Below, in pieces: positions 10,681 through 22,978 of a stretch of DNA of 64,000 bases. How positions within the stretch are numbered: the first letter of the stretch is position 1; the number at the start of each line of letters is the position of its first letter. Made by a program: the position numbers and the translations under genes. The stretch is from Pegoplata infirma (lineage: Eukaryota; Arthropoda; Insecta; Diptera; Anthomyiidae), in NCBI GenBank assembly GCA_963921195.1, contig OY992539.1:154536162-154600161 (forward strand). Direction: 5' to 3'. The notes under the pieces are model-generated. The model was not told the DNA's origin, did no database searches, and saw only the letters and a list, made by a program, of their open reading frames with translations.

Positions 10681-13600
10681 TTGAATTTTCGATTTCCTTT
10701 CTGTTCCACAAAAAAAATTAAAATTTCCCTACGTTCATCCAGACATATGTAGGTTCTTCTTCTTCCTCCCAATAATTTTTCTGGGAGTTACCACCTGGTC
10801 ACTATCATACGACTTGTGGGTCACCTTATACGACACGTCTACTCTTTAATTTAAATTTTAAAATTCGTTACCTTTTTTATATATAAAAGAAGTCCTGTGG
10901 CCAAATCGTCCATAAGACAGATAACTTTAGAATCTGATCGTCCAGACTCCAAATATTCTCAGTTCTCCTTTGTTGGCCACACTAATAAAAAAAATAATCA
11001 TTCGATTGGACTTTAGAATTTTGTATTAACTTTGTGGGTCATACAATACACTTACGGAAAATATAAAAAAGGAACACTTGTAAAAAAAAATATCACTCCT
11101 TCCTATTTTGGTACACTCCTTAAGGATTCCAGTATTAAACGTAATTGAGAAAATCTTGTCAAGATATTATAATCAATATATTATTGAAGATTTTACTAGT
11201 CCTTTTTTTCCTCAAAATTTTTAACTTTCTTATGCTTTGCCGTTTATTTGAATATAACTCGCACTTTGCCACTTTGCTAATGATCTACATTATTAAAAAA
11301 TTTTTTGCTTTTACTTAGCTATTTTATTTCATATACATACACGGCATTATAACTGATATTTATACTAACAAAAACTATTTAAAAAAAACAAAACCGCTTG
11401 AAATTAACATTACATGTATGGTTCGATGTATCATGCGTTTGGCCTTGAAAATCATTCGTATTCCTTATTTCCTCGGATTTTCTTTAAGAGAAAATTTATT
11501 CTCATTTCCAGCAGGAACTTACTCTTAAACCCCCCTTACACCCACGAACTACATTCCGCATTATTGCCACTAAATCCTACCATAAAATACAACGCTGTTC
11601 TTGGATTTAATTGCTAATATCTGGTAACCTTACCATATAATTTTTTTTTTTTTCTTTTGCCCTTTTTATCAGACGGACTTTTCTAGCATTAATTTTATTG
11701 AACAGCACAAACAAAAATACATAAAAAAAATCAACGTGGTTTAACAAATAACATAAAATTAAAACCACATATAAAATTAAAATCACAAGATAATTTCTAA
11801 TAAAAAAAAAATTCAATCAATTAATATAAAAATAAAAGTATAAAAAAAATAAAGGATTCTGTGTAAATTGACGGCATGCAAATTAACAACAATGAACAAT
11901 TAAGATGGCCATTCCCAAAACTACAATTACCCCCTCATGCAGAAGACAAACCTTTTAATCAGGAAAATTTAGATAAGTAATTTTGCGTTTTATTTTCTTC
12001 CAAACAAATTCTTTCCCTTATTTTTTTGTCTTTCCCCTCCAGTCACTGTTGAGAAAACCAGCCCTTATCTTCACAAACAATATTTTCATAATGAAAATCA
12101 AGAAAAATCATATTTTTCCTCGGGTCCTATTTGTTCCTGGTCATATGTGTTCTTGGTCATAATAGTTCCCTGGAAAACTACAACATCAAAAAAAACTAAA
12201 GCAGTTCCATGAGACTACCATTGATGTACATGAATAATTTCCCTTTTCAACAAAAACCACTATTAACTTTACCCACTTCTCATCCGTAAAGTATGCTGCA
12301 AAAAAGGTTTCAAAGTAAAAAACTCTCTTATGATCCACATATTACTTTATCTAAACAAATATTTACGTCCAAACCAAAAAAATTGTGGAATATAAAATAA
12401 CTAAAACAGACATTTGAATGATTGCAAACATCTGCGAAATACTTTTGAAATAATAAAAAAAAATGAAAATCGTCACAATCGATAAATTCATTAAATACTT
12501 AACTGATGGTGGACATTTTAAATTTTTTTTTTTTTTTTTTAAATATGAGTCGGCAACAAACCAAAAAAATATACAACAACAACAACAAAATATTCAGTAA
12601 CCGCTATTTTTTTGAACACCCTACTGTCCACCCTCAACAAATGTAGTAATAATCCGTATTTTTTGTTTGAAGCAACTGATCAGTGAAAATAACTATCTTG
12701 GTTTTACCATCTTCAACAGCAATTTTAATAGCACGATATATACACACAAAAAAAACTTCGATGTAATATTGCCTAAACTGGCAAAGGTATTTTCTTTTTG
12801 TATGAAATTAAAAAAAAATGGTTTTATTACCTATAAGCATGGGTAGTATTTCACCTAAAAACAAAGTTGTTTTTACATGTGCTGAAAAGGAAACATCTTC
12901 GAAATTTGTTTGACATAATTTTTATTTTGAAAACAATTTAAAAAATATTTTTTTAAAACATCAATCAAGAAAATTATGAAATACACAAAAAATCTGCTAG
13001 AATGGTAAGTTTTTTGTATAAATTATAATTTGGTTTGGTTTTGATATATTTTATTTTCAGATTACGTGTATTCAATGAACACGAGTCAATATGCCTTTAC
13101 AAAAAAAACCTCTTCCTTGGAAGTCCACTAGGCGAAGATGACAAAGAAACGAAATTTTCTGAAATCCAATTAAAACAACCATCACAACACACAGCAAGTT
13201 TTTTATTGAAAATTACAAATGAACTCTTCCCTTTGGCTATGGTTTTGTTAAATTGCATCATCAAATTTCCAAATGGTACAGAACAGGTAAAGAAAAGTGT
13301 AAATGCACGTTAAATTTTTAATTTTGTATTTGTACGTTGGAAGTCTCAGATTCTGATGATTTTGTCTTATCAAAAATGCCTGTGATACTGAGACAAATTT
13401 CTTATGGAAAAATTTAAGCTGTCTCAGAATCTGTGACTTTCTATAGAAAAACTGCCTTAGAATCTGAGACTTTTTCTATAGAAAACTGTCTCAGAATCTG
13501 AGACTTTTTCTATAGAAAAACTGTCTCAGAATCTGAGACTTTTTCTATAGAAAAACTGTCTCAGAATCTGAGACTTTTTCTATAGAAAAACTGTCTCAGA

Positions 13601-13714
13601 ATCTGAGACTTTTTCTATAGAAAAACTGTCTCAGAATCTGAGACTTTTTCTATAGAAAAACTGTCTCAGAATCTGAGACTTTTTCTATAGAAAAATTGTT
13701 TCAGAATCTGAGAC
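10681..13714 (+). repeat. tandem segmental duplication, unit B
   Basis: Nearly identical to unit A. Differences seen: ATGTTTTG at 8263 is ATTTTTTG at 11299, CCATTCACTG is CCAGTCACTG near 12040, one AG is missing in the exon-like piece (GAGAGTC versus GAGTC), and homopolymers vary. At its right end the satellite simply continues, so the duplication breakpoint lies in the array. Confidence 0.92.
13061..13286 (+). pseudogene. exon-like piece, copy 2, open frame
   Basis: Same boundaries as copy 1 (acceptor ATTTTCAG, donor CAG|GTAAAG). One frame is open throughout: it starts in phase 1 and ends in phase 0 with KFPNGTEQ. This matches the phase of the possible last exon at 21055-21102, which would add 15 residues and a stop. 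Joining the upstream donor at AATG would however create TGA at the junction, so the gene may be dead. Family not recognised. The intron to the next piece would hold about 7.8 kb of satellite. Confidence 0.35.
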
Positions 13715-14622
13715 TTTTTCTATAGAAAAACTGTCTCAGAATCTGAGACTTTTTCTATAGAAAAACTGTCTCAGAATCTGAGACTTTTTCTATAGAAAAA
13801 CTGTCTCAGAATCTGAGACTTTTTCTATAGAAAAACTGTCTCAGAATCTGAGACTTTTTCTATAGAAAAACTGTCTCAGAATCTGAGACTTTTTCTATAG
13901 AAAAACTGTCTCAGAATCTGAGACTTTTTCTATAGAAAAACTGTCTCAGAATCTGAGACTTTTTCTATAGAAAAACTGTCTCAGAATCTGAGACTTTTTC
14001 TATAGAAAAACTGTCTCAGAATCTGAGACTTTTTCTATAGAAAAACTGTCTCAGAATCTGAGACTTTTTCTATAGAAAAACTGTCTCAGAATCTGAGACT
14101 TTTTCTATAGAAAAACTGTCTCAGAATCTGAGACTTTTTCTATAGAAAAACTGTCTCAGAATCTGAGACTTTTTCTATAGAAAAACTGTCTCAGAATCTG
14201 AGACTTTTTCTATAGAAAAACTGTCTCAGAATCTGAGACTTTTTCTATAGAAAAACTGTCTCAGAATCTGAGACTTTTTCTATAGAAAAACTGTCTCAGA
14301 ATCTGAGACTTTTTCTATAGAAAAACTGTCTCAGAATCTGAGACTTTTTCTATAGAAAAACTGTCTCAGAATCTGAGACTTTTTCTATAGAAAAACTGTC
14401 TCAGAATCTGAGACTTTTTCTATAGAAAAACTGTCTCAGAATCTGAGACTTTTTCTATAGAAAAACTGTCTCAGAATCTGAGACTTTTTCTATAGAAAAA
14501 CTGTCTCAGAATCTGAGACTTTTTCTATAGAAAAAGTCTCAGATTCTGAGACTTTTTCTATAGAAAAACTGTCTCAGAATCTGAGACTTTTTCTATAGAA
14601 AAACTGTCTCAGAATCTGAGTC
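13424..14622 (+). repeat. 35-bp satellite, orientation A (about 34 units)
   Basis: Almost perfectly uniform units with CT between the palindromes. The orientation flips at 14531-14560, where one unit reads GTCTCAGATTCTGAGAC, flips back, and flips for good at 14619 (CTGAGTCTCAG). Confidence 0.95.
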
Positions 14623-16113
14623 TCAGATTCTGAGACAATTTTTCTATAGAAAAAGTCTCAGATTCTGAGACAATTTTTCTATAGAAAAAGTCTCAGATTC
14701 TGAGACAATTTTTCTATAGAAAAAGTCTCAGATTCTGAGACAATTTTTCTATAGAAAAAGTCTCAGATTCTGAGACAATTTTTCTATAGAAAAAGTCTCA
14801 GATTCTGAGACAATTTTTCTATAGAAAAAGTCTCAGATTCTGAGACAATTTTTCTATAGAAAAAGTCTCAGATTCTGAGACAATTTTTCTATAGAAAAAG
14901 TCTCAGATTCTGAGACAATTTTTCTATAGAAAAAGTCTCAGATTCTGAGACAATTTTTCTATAGAAAAAGTCTCAGATTCTGAGACAATTTTTCTATAGA
15001 AAAAGTCTCAGATTCTGAGACAATTTTTCTATAGAAAAAGTCTCAGATTCTGAGACAATTTTTCTATAGAAAAAGTCTCAGATTCTGAGACAATTTTTCT
15101 ATAGAAAAAGTCTCAGATTCTGAGACAATTTTTCTATAGAAAAAGTCTCAGATTCTGAGACAATTTTTCTATAGAAAAAGTCTCAGATTCTGAGACAATT
15201 TTTCTATAGAAAAAGTCTCAGATTCTGAGACAATTTTTCTATAGAAAAAGTCTCAGATTCTGAGACAATTTTTCTATAGAAAAAGTCTCAGATTCTGAGA
15301 CAATTTTTCTATAGAAAAAGTCTCAGATTCTGAGACAATTTTTCTATAGAAAAAGTCTCAGATTCTGAGACAATTTTTCTATAGAAAAAGTCTCAGATTC
15401 TGAGACAATTTTTCTATAGAAAAAGTCTCAGATTCTGAGACAATTTTTCTATAGAAAAAGTCTCAGATTCTGAGACAATTTTTCTATAGAAAAAGTCTCA
15501 GATTCTGAGACAATTTTTCTATAGAAAAAGTCTCAGATTCTGAGACAATTTTTCTATAGAAAAAGTCTCAGATTCTGAGACAATTTTTCTATAGAAAAAG
15601 TCTCAGATTCTGAGACAATTTTTCTATAGAAAAAGTCTCAGATTCTGAGACAATTTTTCTATAGAAAAAGTCTCAGATTCTGAGACAATTTTTCTATAGA
15701 AAAAGTCTCAGATTCTGAGACAATTTTTCTATTGAAAAAGTATCAGATTCTGAGACAATTTTTCTATAGAAAAAGTCTCAGATTCTGAGACAATTTTTCT
15801 ATAGAAAAAGTCTCAGATTCTGAGACAATTTTTCTATAGAAAAAGTCTCAGATTCTGAGACAATTTTTCTATAGAAAAAGTCTCAGATTCTGAGACAATT
15901 TTTCTATAGAAAAAGTCTCAGATTCTGAGACAATTTTTCTATAGAAAAAGTCTCAGATTCTGAGACAATTTTTCTATAGAAAAAGTCTCAGATTCTGAGA
16001 CAATTTTTCTATAGAAAAAGTCAATTTTTCTATAGAAAAAGTCTCAGATTCTGCGACAATTTTTCTATAGAAAAAGTCTCAGATTCTGAGACAATTTTTC
16101 TATAGAAAAAGTC
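14623..16113 (+). repeat. 35-bp satellite, orientation B (about 42 units)
   Basis: Units read GTCTCAGATTCTGAGAC, AA, TTTTTCTATAGAAAAA. This is orientation A on the other strand, except that the spacer is AA where the complement of CT would be AG. Rare variants mark positions: ATTGAAAAAGTATC at 15731, a truncated unit (AAGTCAATTTTTC) at 16019, and CTGCGACA at 16053. Confidence 0.95.
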
Positions 16114-16210
16114 TCAGATTCTGAGACTTTTTCTATAGAAAAATTGTCGCAGAATCTGAGACTTTTTCTATAGAAAAATTGACTTTTTCTATAGAAAAAT
16201 TGTCTCAGAA
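16114..16210 (+). repeat. 35-bp satellite, inverted again, fold-back of the preceding units
   Basis: From about 16114 the array runs backwards through the same variant units: TTGTCGCAG and the truncated TTGACTTTTTC appear as exact reverse complements of the markers at 16019-16055. So 16021-16193 is one large palindrome. It ends at TCAGAA|TCCAAATATT, where the third LTR fragment begins. Confidence 0.9.
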
Positions 16211-17170
16211 TCCAAATATTCTCAGTTCTCCTTTGTTGGCCACACTAATAAAAAAAATAATCATTCGATTGGACTTTAGAATTTTGTATTAACTTTGTGG
16301 GTCATACAATACACTTACGGAAAATATAAAAAAGGAACACTTGTAAAAAAAAATATCACTCCTTCCTATTTTGGTACACTCCTTAAGGATTCCAGTATTA
16401 AACGTAATTGAGAAAATCTTGTCAAGATATTATAATCAATATATTATTGAAGATTTTACTAGTCCTTTTTTTCCTCAAAATTTTTAACTTTCTTATGCTT
16501 TGCCGTTTATTTGAATATAACTCGCACTTTGCCACTTTGCTAATGATCTACATTATTAAAAAATTTTTTGCTTTTACTTAGCTATTTTATTTCATATACA
16601 TACACGGCATTATAACTGATATTTATACTAACAAAAACTATTTAAAAAAAACAAAACCGCTTGAAATTAACATTACATGTATGGTTCGATGTATCATGCG
16701 TTTGGCCTTGAAAATCATTCGTATTCCTTATTTCCTCGGATTTTCTTTAAGAGAAAATTTATTCTCATTTCCAGCAGGAACTTACTCTTAAACCCCCCTT
16801 ACACCCACGAACTACATTCCGCATTATTGCCACTAAATCCTACCATAAAATACAACGCTGTTCTTGGATTTAATTGCTAATATCTGGTAACCTTACCATA
16901 TAATTTTTTTTTTTTTCTTTTGCCCTTTTTATCAGACGGACTTTTCTAGCATTAATTTTATTGAACAGCACAAACAAAAATACATAAAAAAAATCAACGT
17001 GGTTTAACAAATAACATAAAATTAAAACCACATATAAAATTAAAATCACAAGATAATTTCTAATAAAAAAAAAATTCAATCAATTAATATAAAAATAAAA
17101 GTATAAAAAAAATAAAGGATTCTGTGTAAATTGACGGCATGCAAATTAACAACAATGAACAATTAAGATG
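16211..17170 (+). repeat. third, partial copy of the duplicated LTR segment (960 bp)
   Basis: Matches 7912-8872 and 10948-11908. It carries AAATTTTTTGC at 16561, the form seen in unit B and not in unit A, so it derives from unit B. Both edges run straight into satellite units. Contains no gene. Confidence 0.92.
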
Positions 17171-17172
17171 AC

Positions 17173-20100
17173 GAAAAAGTCTCAGATTCTGAGACAATTT
17201 TTCTATAGAAAAAGTCTCAGATTCTGAGACAATTTTTCTATAGAAAAAGTCTCAGATTCTGAGACAATTTTTCTATAGAAAAAGTCTCAGATTCTGAGAC
17301 AATTTTTCTATAGAAAAAGTCTCAGATTCTGAGACAATTTTTCTATAGAAAAAGTCTCAGATTCTGAGACAATTTTTCTATAGAAAAAGTCTCAGATTCT
17401 GAGACAATTTTTCTATAGAAAAAGTCTCAGATTCTGAGACAATTTTTCTATAGAAAAAGTCTCAGATTCTGAGACAATTTTTCTATAGAAAAAGTCTCAG
17501 ATTCTGAGACAATTTTTCTATAGAAAAAGTCTCAGATTCTGAGACAATTTTTCTATAGAAAAAGTCTCAGATTCTGAGACAATTTTTCTATAGAAAAAGT
17601 CTCAGATTCTGAGACAATTTTTCTATTGAAAAAGTATCAGATTCTGAGACAATTTTTCTATAGAAAAAGTCTCAGATTCTGAGACAATTTTTCTATAGAA
17701 AAAGTCTCAGATTCTGAGACAATTTTTCTATAGAAAAAGTCTCAGATTCTGAGACAATTTTTCTATAGAAAAAGTCTCAGATTCTGAGACAATTTTTCTA
17801 TAGAAAAAGTCTCAGATTCTGAGACAATTTTTCTATAGAAAAAGTCTCAGATTCTGAGACAATTTTTCTATAGAAAAAGTCTCAGATTCTGAGACAATTT
17901 TTCTATAGAAAAAGTCAATTTTTCTATAGAAAAAGTCTCAGATTCTGCGACAATTTTTCTATAGAAAAAGTCTCAGATTCTGAGACAATTTTTCTATAGA
18001 AAAAGTCTCAGATTCTGAGACAATTTTTCTATAGAAAAAGTCTCAGATTCTGAGACAATTTTTCTATAGAAAAAGTCTCAGATTCTGAGACAATTTTTCT
18101 ATAGAAAAAGTCTCAGATTCTGAGACAATTTTTCTATAGAAAAAGTCTCAGATTCTGAGACAATTTTTCTATAGAAAAAGTCTCAGATTCTGAGACAATT
18201 TTTCTATAGAAAAAGTCTCAGATTCTGAGACAATTTTTCTATAGAAAAAGTCTCAGATTCTGAGACAATTTTTCTATAGAAAAAGTCTCAGATTCTGAGA
18301 CAATTTTTCTATAGAAAAAGTCTCAGATTCTGAGACAATTTTTCTATAGAAAAAGTCTCAGATTCTGAGACAATTTTTCTATAGAAAAAGTCTCAGATTC
18401 TGAGACAATTTTTCTATAGAAAAAGTCTCAGATTCTGAGACAATTTTTCTATAGAAAAAGTCTCAGATTCTGAGACAATTTTTCTATAGAAAAAGTCTCA
18501 GATTCTGAGACAATTTTTCTATAGAAAAAGTCTCAGATTCTGAGACAATTTTTCTATAGAAAAAGTCTCAGATTCTGAGACAATTTTTCTATAGAAAAAG
18601 TCTCAGATTCTGAGACAATTTTTCTATAGAAAAAGTCTCAGGTTCTGAGACAATTTTTCTTTAGAAAAAGTCTCAGATTGTGAGACAATTTTTCTATAGA
18701 AAAAGTCTCAGATTCTGAGACAATTTTTCTATAGAAAAAGTCTCAGATTCTGAGACAATTTTTCTATAGAAAAAGTCTCAGATTCTGAGACAATTTTTCT
18801 ATAGAAAAAGTCTCAGATTCTGAGACAATTTTTCTATAGAAAAAGTCTCAGATTCTGAGACAATTTTTCTATAGAAAAAGTCTCAGATTCTGAGACAATT
18901 TTTCTATAGAAAAAGTCTCAGATTCTGAGACAATTTTTCTATAGAAAAAGTCTCAGATTCTGAGACAATTTTTCTATAGAAAAAGTCTCAGATTCTGAGA
19001 CAATTTTTCTATAGAAAAAGTCTCAGATTCTGAGACAATTTTTCTATAGAAAAAGTCTCAGATTCTGAGACAATTTTTCTATAGAAAAAGTCTCAGATTC
19101 TGAGACAATTTTTCTATTGAAAAAGTATCAGATTCTGAGACAATTTTTCTATAGAAAAAGTCTCAGATTCTGAGACAATTTTTCTATAGAAAAAGTCTCA
19201 GATTCTGAGACAATTTTTCTATAGAAAAAGAATCAGATTCTGAGACAATTTTTCTATAGAAAAAGTCTCAGATTCTGAGACAATTTTTCTATAGAAAAAG
19301 TCTCAGATTCTGAGACAATTTTTCTATAGAAAAAGTCTCAGATTCTGAGACAATTTTTCTATAGAAAAAGTCTCAGATTCTGAGACAATTTTTCTATAGA
19401 AAAAGTCTCAGATTCTGAGACAATTTTTCTATAGAAAAAGTCTCAGATTCTGAGACAATTTTTCTATAGAAAAAGTCTCAGATTCTGAGACAATTTTTCT
19501 ATAGAAAAAGTCTCAGATTCTGAGACAATTTTTCTATAGAAAAAGTCTCAGATTCTGAGACAATTTTTCTATAGAAAAAGTCTCAGATTCTGAGACAATT
19601 TTTCTATAGAAAAAGTCTCAGATTCTGAGACAATTTTTCTATAGAAAAAGTCTCAGATTCTGAGACAATTTTTCTATAGAAAAAGTCTCAGATTCTGAGA
19701 CAATTTTTCTATAGAAAAAGTCTCAGATTCTGAGACAATTTTTCTATAGAAAAAGTCTCAGATTCTGAGACAATTTTTCTATAGAAAAAGTCTCAGATTC
19801 TGAGACAATTTTTCTATAGAAAAAGTCTCAGATTCTGAGACAATTTTTCTATAGAAAAAGTCTCAGATTCTGAGACAATTTTTCTATAGAAAAAGTCTCA
19901 GATTCTGAGACAATTTTTCTATAGAAAAAGTCTCAGATTCTGAGACAATTTTTCTATAGAAAAAGTCTCAGATTCTGAGACAATTTTTCTATAGAAAAAG
20001 TCTCAGATTCTGAGACAATTTTTCTATCGAAAAAGTCTCAGATTCTGAGACAATTTTTCTATCGAAAAAGTCTCAGATTCTGAGACAATTTTTCTATCGA

Positions 20101-21012
20101 AAAAGTCTCAGATTCTGAGACAATTTTTCTATAGAAAAAGTCTCAGATTCTGAGACAATTTTTCTATAGAAAAAGTCTCAGATTCTGAGACAATTTTTCT
20201 ATAGAAAAAGTCTCAGATTCTGAGACAATTTTTCTATAGAAAAAGTCTCAGATTCTGAGACAATTTTTCTATAGAAAAAGTCTCAGATTCTGAGACAATT
20301 TTTCTATAGAAAAAGTCTCAGATTCTGAGACAATTTTTCTATAGAAAAAGTCTCAGATTCTGAGACAATTTTTCTATAGAAAAAGTCTCAGATTCTGAGA
20401 CAATTTTTCTATAGAAAAAGTCTCAGATTCTGAGACAATTTTTCTATAGAAAAAGTCTCAGATTCTGAGACAATTTTTCTATAGAAAAAGTCTCAGATTC
20501 TGAGACAATTTTTCTATAGAAAAAGTCTCAGATTCTGAGACAATTTTTCTATAGAAAAAGTCTCAGATTCTGAGACAATTTTTCTATAGAAAAAGTCTCA
20601 GATTCTGAGACAATTTTTCTATAGAAAAAGTCTCAGATTCTGAGACAATTTTTCTATAGAAAAAGTCTCAGATTCTGAGACAATTTTTCTATAGAAAAAG
20701 TCTCAGATTCTGAGACAATTTTTCTATAGAAAAAGTCTCAGATTCTGAGACAATTTTTCTATAGAAAAAGTCTCAGATTCTGAGACAATTTTTCTATAGA
20801 AAAAGTCTCAGATTCTGAGACAATTTTTCTATAGAAAAAGTCTCAGATTCTGAGACAATTTTTCTATAGAAAAAGTCTCAGATTCTGAGACAATTTTTCT
20901 ATAGAAAAAGTCTCAGATTCTGAGACAATTTTTCTATAGAAAAAGTCTCAGATTCTGAGACAATTTTTCTATAGAAAAGGTCTCAGATTCTGAGACAGTT
21001 TTTCTCTCGTAT
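17173..21012 (+). repeat. 35-bp satellite, orientation B (about 109 units)
   Basis: The longest array. The first part repeats the variant markers of 15731 and 16021 at 17625 and 17915, both 1894 bases further on, which shows a higher-order duplication. Another ATTGAAAAAGTATC is at 19116. Four units near 20030-20100 share CTATCGAAAAAG, a local spread of one variant. The last unit has AG between the palindromes, like orientation A. No spacers are present, so this is not a CRISPR array. Confidence 0.95.
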
Positions 21013-21054
21013 GATTAAAATATTAATAAAGTAAATATGATTTTTATATTCCAG

Positions 21055-21102
21055 GTGGATTTGGATCTTGACTACAATTTTCTTATAAGTGAAATAGCTT
21101 GA
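21055..21102 (+). CDS. possible terminal exon (15 codons and stop)
   Basis: A pyrimidine-rich acceptor (TTTTTATATTCCAG) precedes GTGGATTTGGATC. The frame reads VDLDLDYNFLISEIA and then TGA, in phase 0 with the donor at 13286. An AATAAA polyadenylation signal lies at 21177-21182. The acidic, compact tail and the signal make it plausible, but it is short and unsupported by homology that I know. Confidence 0.35.
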   Translation: MDLDLDYNFLISEIA

Positions 21103-21617
21103 ATCAGGAAAATCAATTTTGACGGTACAGTTTGGAGCACCCTAATGTATCTCATCATTTTTTATATTTTTTTTTTAATAAATATATAAGTTAAAAAAAA
21201 AAAATCTTTTTATTTAGGCGTTTATGGGTTAATTAAATTAAATAAATAACCAATTTAAAAATGAATATCTGCTAAGGCTCCGTTTGTAAATTTCCAAAAT
21301 TTACAAGGAGTATTACCAAAAATTATAGGTAATTTTTCGAACATAGAAATTTGATAGGAATTTCCTATTATTTTTGTAATTGTGCCTAAAATTTTAGCAA
21401 CTGCCATGTTGCCTTAGAACTTAGCTGATATTATACTACAATTTTAGGAAATATTACCTCGATTTTTTTTTGTGTGTAGTTTATTATAATTAAATAAAGA
21501 TGTTTAAACAACTAATTGTAAATTATTTTAATAATAAAAAAAAATAAAATGTCTTCTTCTTCTAGAGAACACTCACTACGAATGAGTAGCTTTTATTTTC
21601 GAATATAAAATACAGTT
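21103..21617. other. AT-rich non-coding DNA
   Basis: Holds the AATAAA at 21177 and a segment ending ACCTCGATTTTTTTTTGTGTGTAG near 21475, a terminus-like string that recurs near 27390 and suggests an old TIR element. No coding frame seen. Confidence 0.5.
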
Positions 21618-22560
21618 GGGGTTTTCACAATAACGATTAAATTTGCCTTTTTTAGTTGGGTATTTGGCAAATTTGCCATTTTACTAAACGTCAAGTATTT
21701 GCCACCATTTTTTCTTTACATATCGTGAGCGCACTATTCGTTAATAATTTGCACAAAATAACTTTAATTATCTTTTTACATTCACAATTTTAAAATAAAC
21801 ACAAAAAATGTGTATATTTCTTTTTGTATAAATGTTTTTGTTGCCGCGTTCGAAATTTCAGCATAAACAATCACAGCTGTTGTCATTTTTACGTTTTTTT
21901 TTTATTTGCACAATGGCATTTTGTTTTTAGACAAGGTTTGAGTTGGGCATTTTAACCCGCTGTCTACACCTGGGAGAAATACTGAGATATTTGTATCAAG
22001 AAACGTCAAAATCAATCGCAAAGAAATTTTTCTCAGGTGTGGACTAAATATTAGTCTCAGTATTTGATCTCATCAGATAGTTGATAGTTGAGATATCTCA
22101 TAACAACAATATGATGAGATTGGATGAGATCAAGTGTCAAATTCACTTATATTTGTATGTTTACAATTGTTTTTTGGAGCAAATGGCGTCGAAAAAAGGA
22201 AAAATAAAATAAATCATTAAAAAATAAGTGTATAAACAAATGTATGTACTTCAATAATAGATTGAACATATATTTATGATGAATAACATATATAGTTATT
22301 CCACGGCTGATTGTAAATTATGAAATTTCACAAGAGAATTTTCAGCTCGTTTTCCACACCACTAGATATTGAGATAAATGCTGAAATTTCCCTACTGTTT
22401 CTCTGCCGACGTTATCTCTGCTTTCATGAAAAAATTCTCCCACGTGTAGATGGTGCGTAAGAAAAATATGCCACATTCAAATTGGCATTTTTTTGACGTT
22501 TGGCACATTTGCCAAATACCAAACTAAAAAAGGCAAATTTAATCGTCACTGTGAAAACCC
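21618..22560. mobile_element. TIR element (GGGTTTTCACAGTGACGATT family), copy 1, interrupted
   Basis: Terminal inverted repeats of about 50 bases with the string AAATTTGCCTTTTTTAGTTTGG. A shorter copy without the internal insertion is at 33678-34116 in opposite orientation. No transposase. Target duplication not recognised. Confidence 0.8.
21956..22457. mobile_element. nested PIF/Harbinger-like MITE, TAA target duplication
   Basis: A 502-base element with imperfect ends (GTCTACACCTGGGAGAA versus ATCTACACGTGGGAGAA). It is flanked by TAA at 21953-21955 and 22458-22460. The copy at 33678-34116 shows the empty site (GGGCATTTTAAGAAAAAT when read on the minus strand), so the insertion is exact. 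Confidence 0.82.
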
Positions 22561-22680
22561 TAAGTGTTGCACTGACCAAAACAAGTGGTGATTTTAATAA
22601 GTCGACATGTTTTGTACCAAAACACCCAATTTGAGATGTGGGAAAACATGTAGAAAACGACATGATTTCCTCAAAACACT

Positions 22681-22904
22681 CAGGACTGTGATCACGTAAA
22701 ACGATAGTTAACTATCGTCGATTTTCGGAGCCTTTTTGCTCCTAAACTAATCAAAATATTTCCAATTTTTTTAATATTTCTGGATTAGACAACACTCTTT
22801 AATAATTTAATAAAGAAAAACTTCAAAATTTCCCTTCAAAACGATATGTATTTTGATGTCGTTTATGCATCGTCTATCGTTTTCGTTTTACGTGATTAGC
22901 CCCC
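22681..22904. mobile_element. short TIR element
   Basis: Ends AGGACTGTGATCACGTAAAA and, inverted, AGGGGGCTAATCACGTAAAA, followed inside by repeated ACGATAG. About 224 bases, no coding capacity, no clear target duplication. Confidence 0.6.
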
Positions 22905-22978
22905 TGATTTGCCCAAATCATACCAATGGAAACATAATATTAGATCTGCTCATAGAAAAAAATAGAAATGAAACAGAG

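Noticed and set aside
17173..21012. CRISPR-like regular array
   Set aside because: Units abut with no unique spacers and the host is an animal; it is a satellite.
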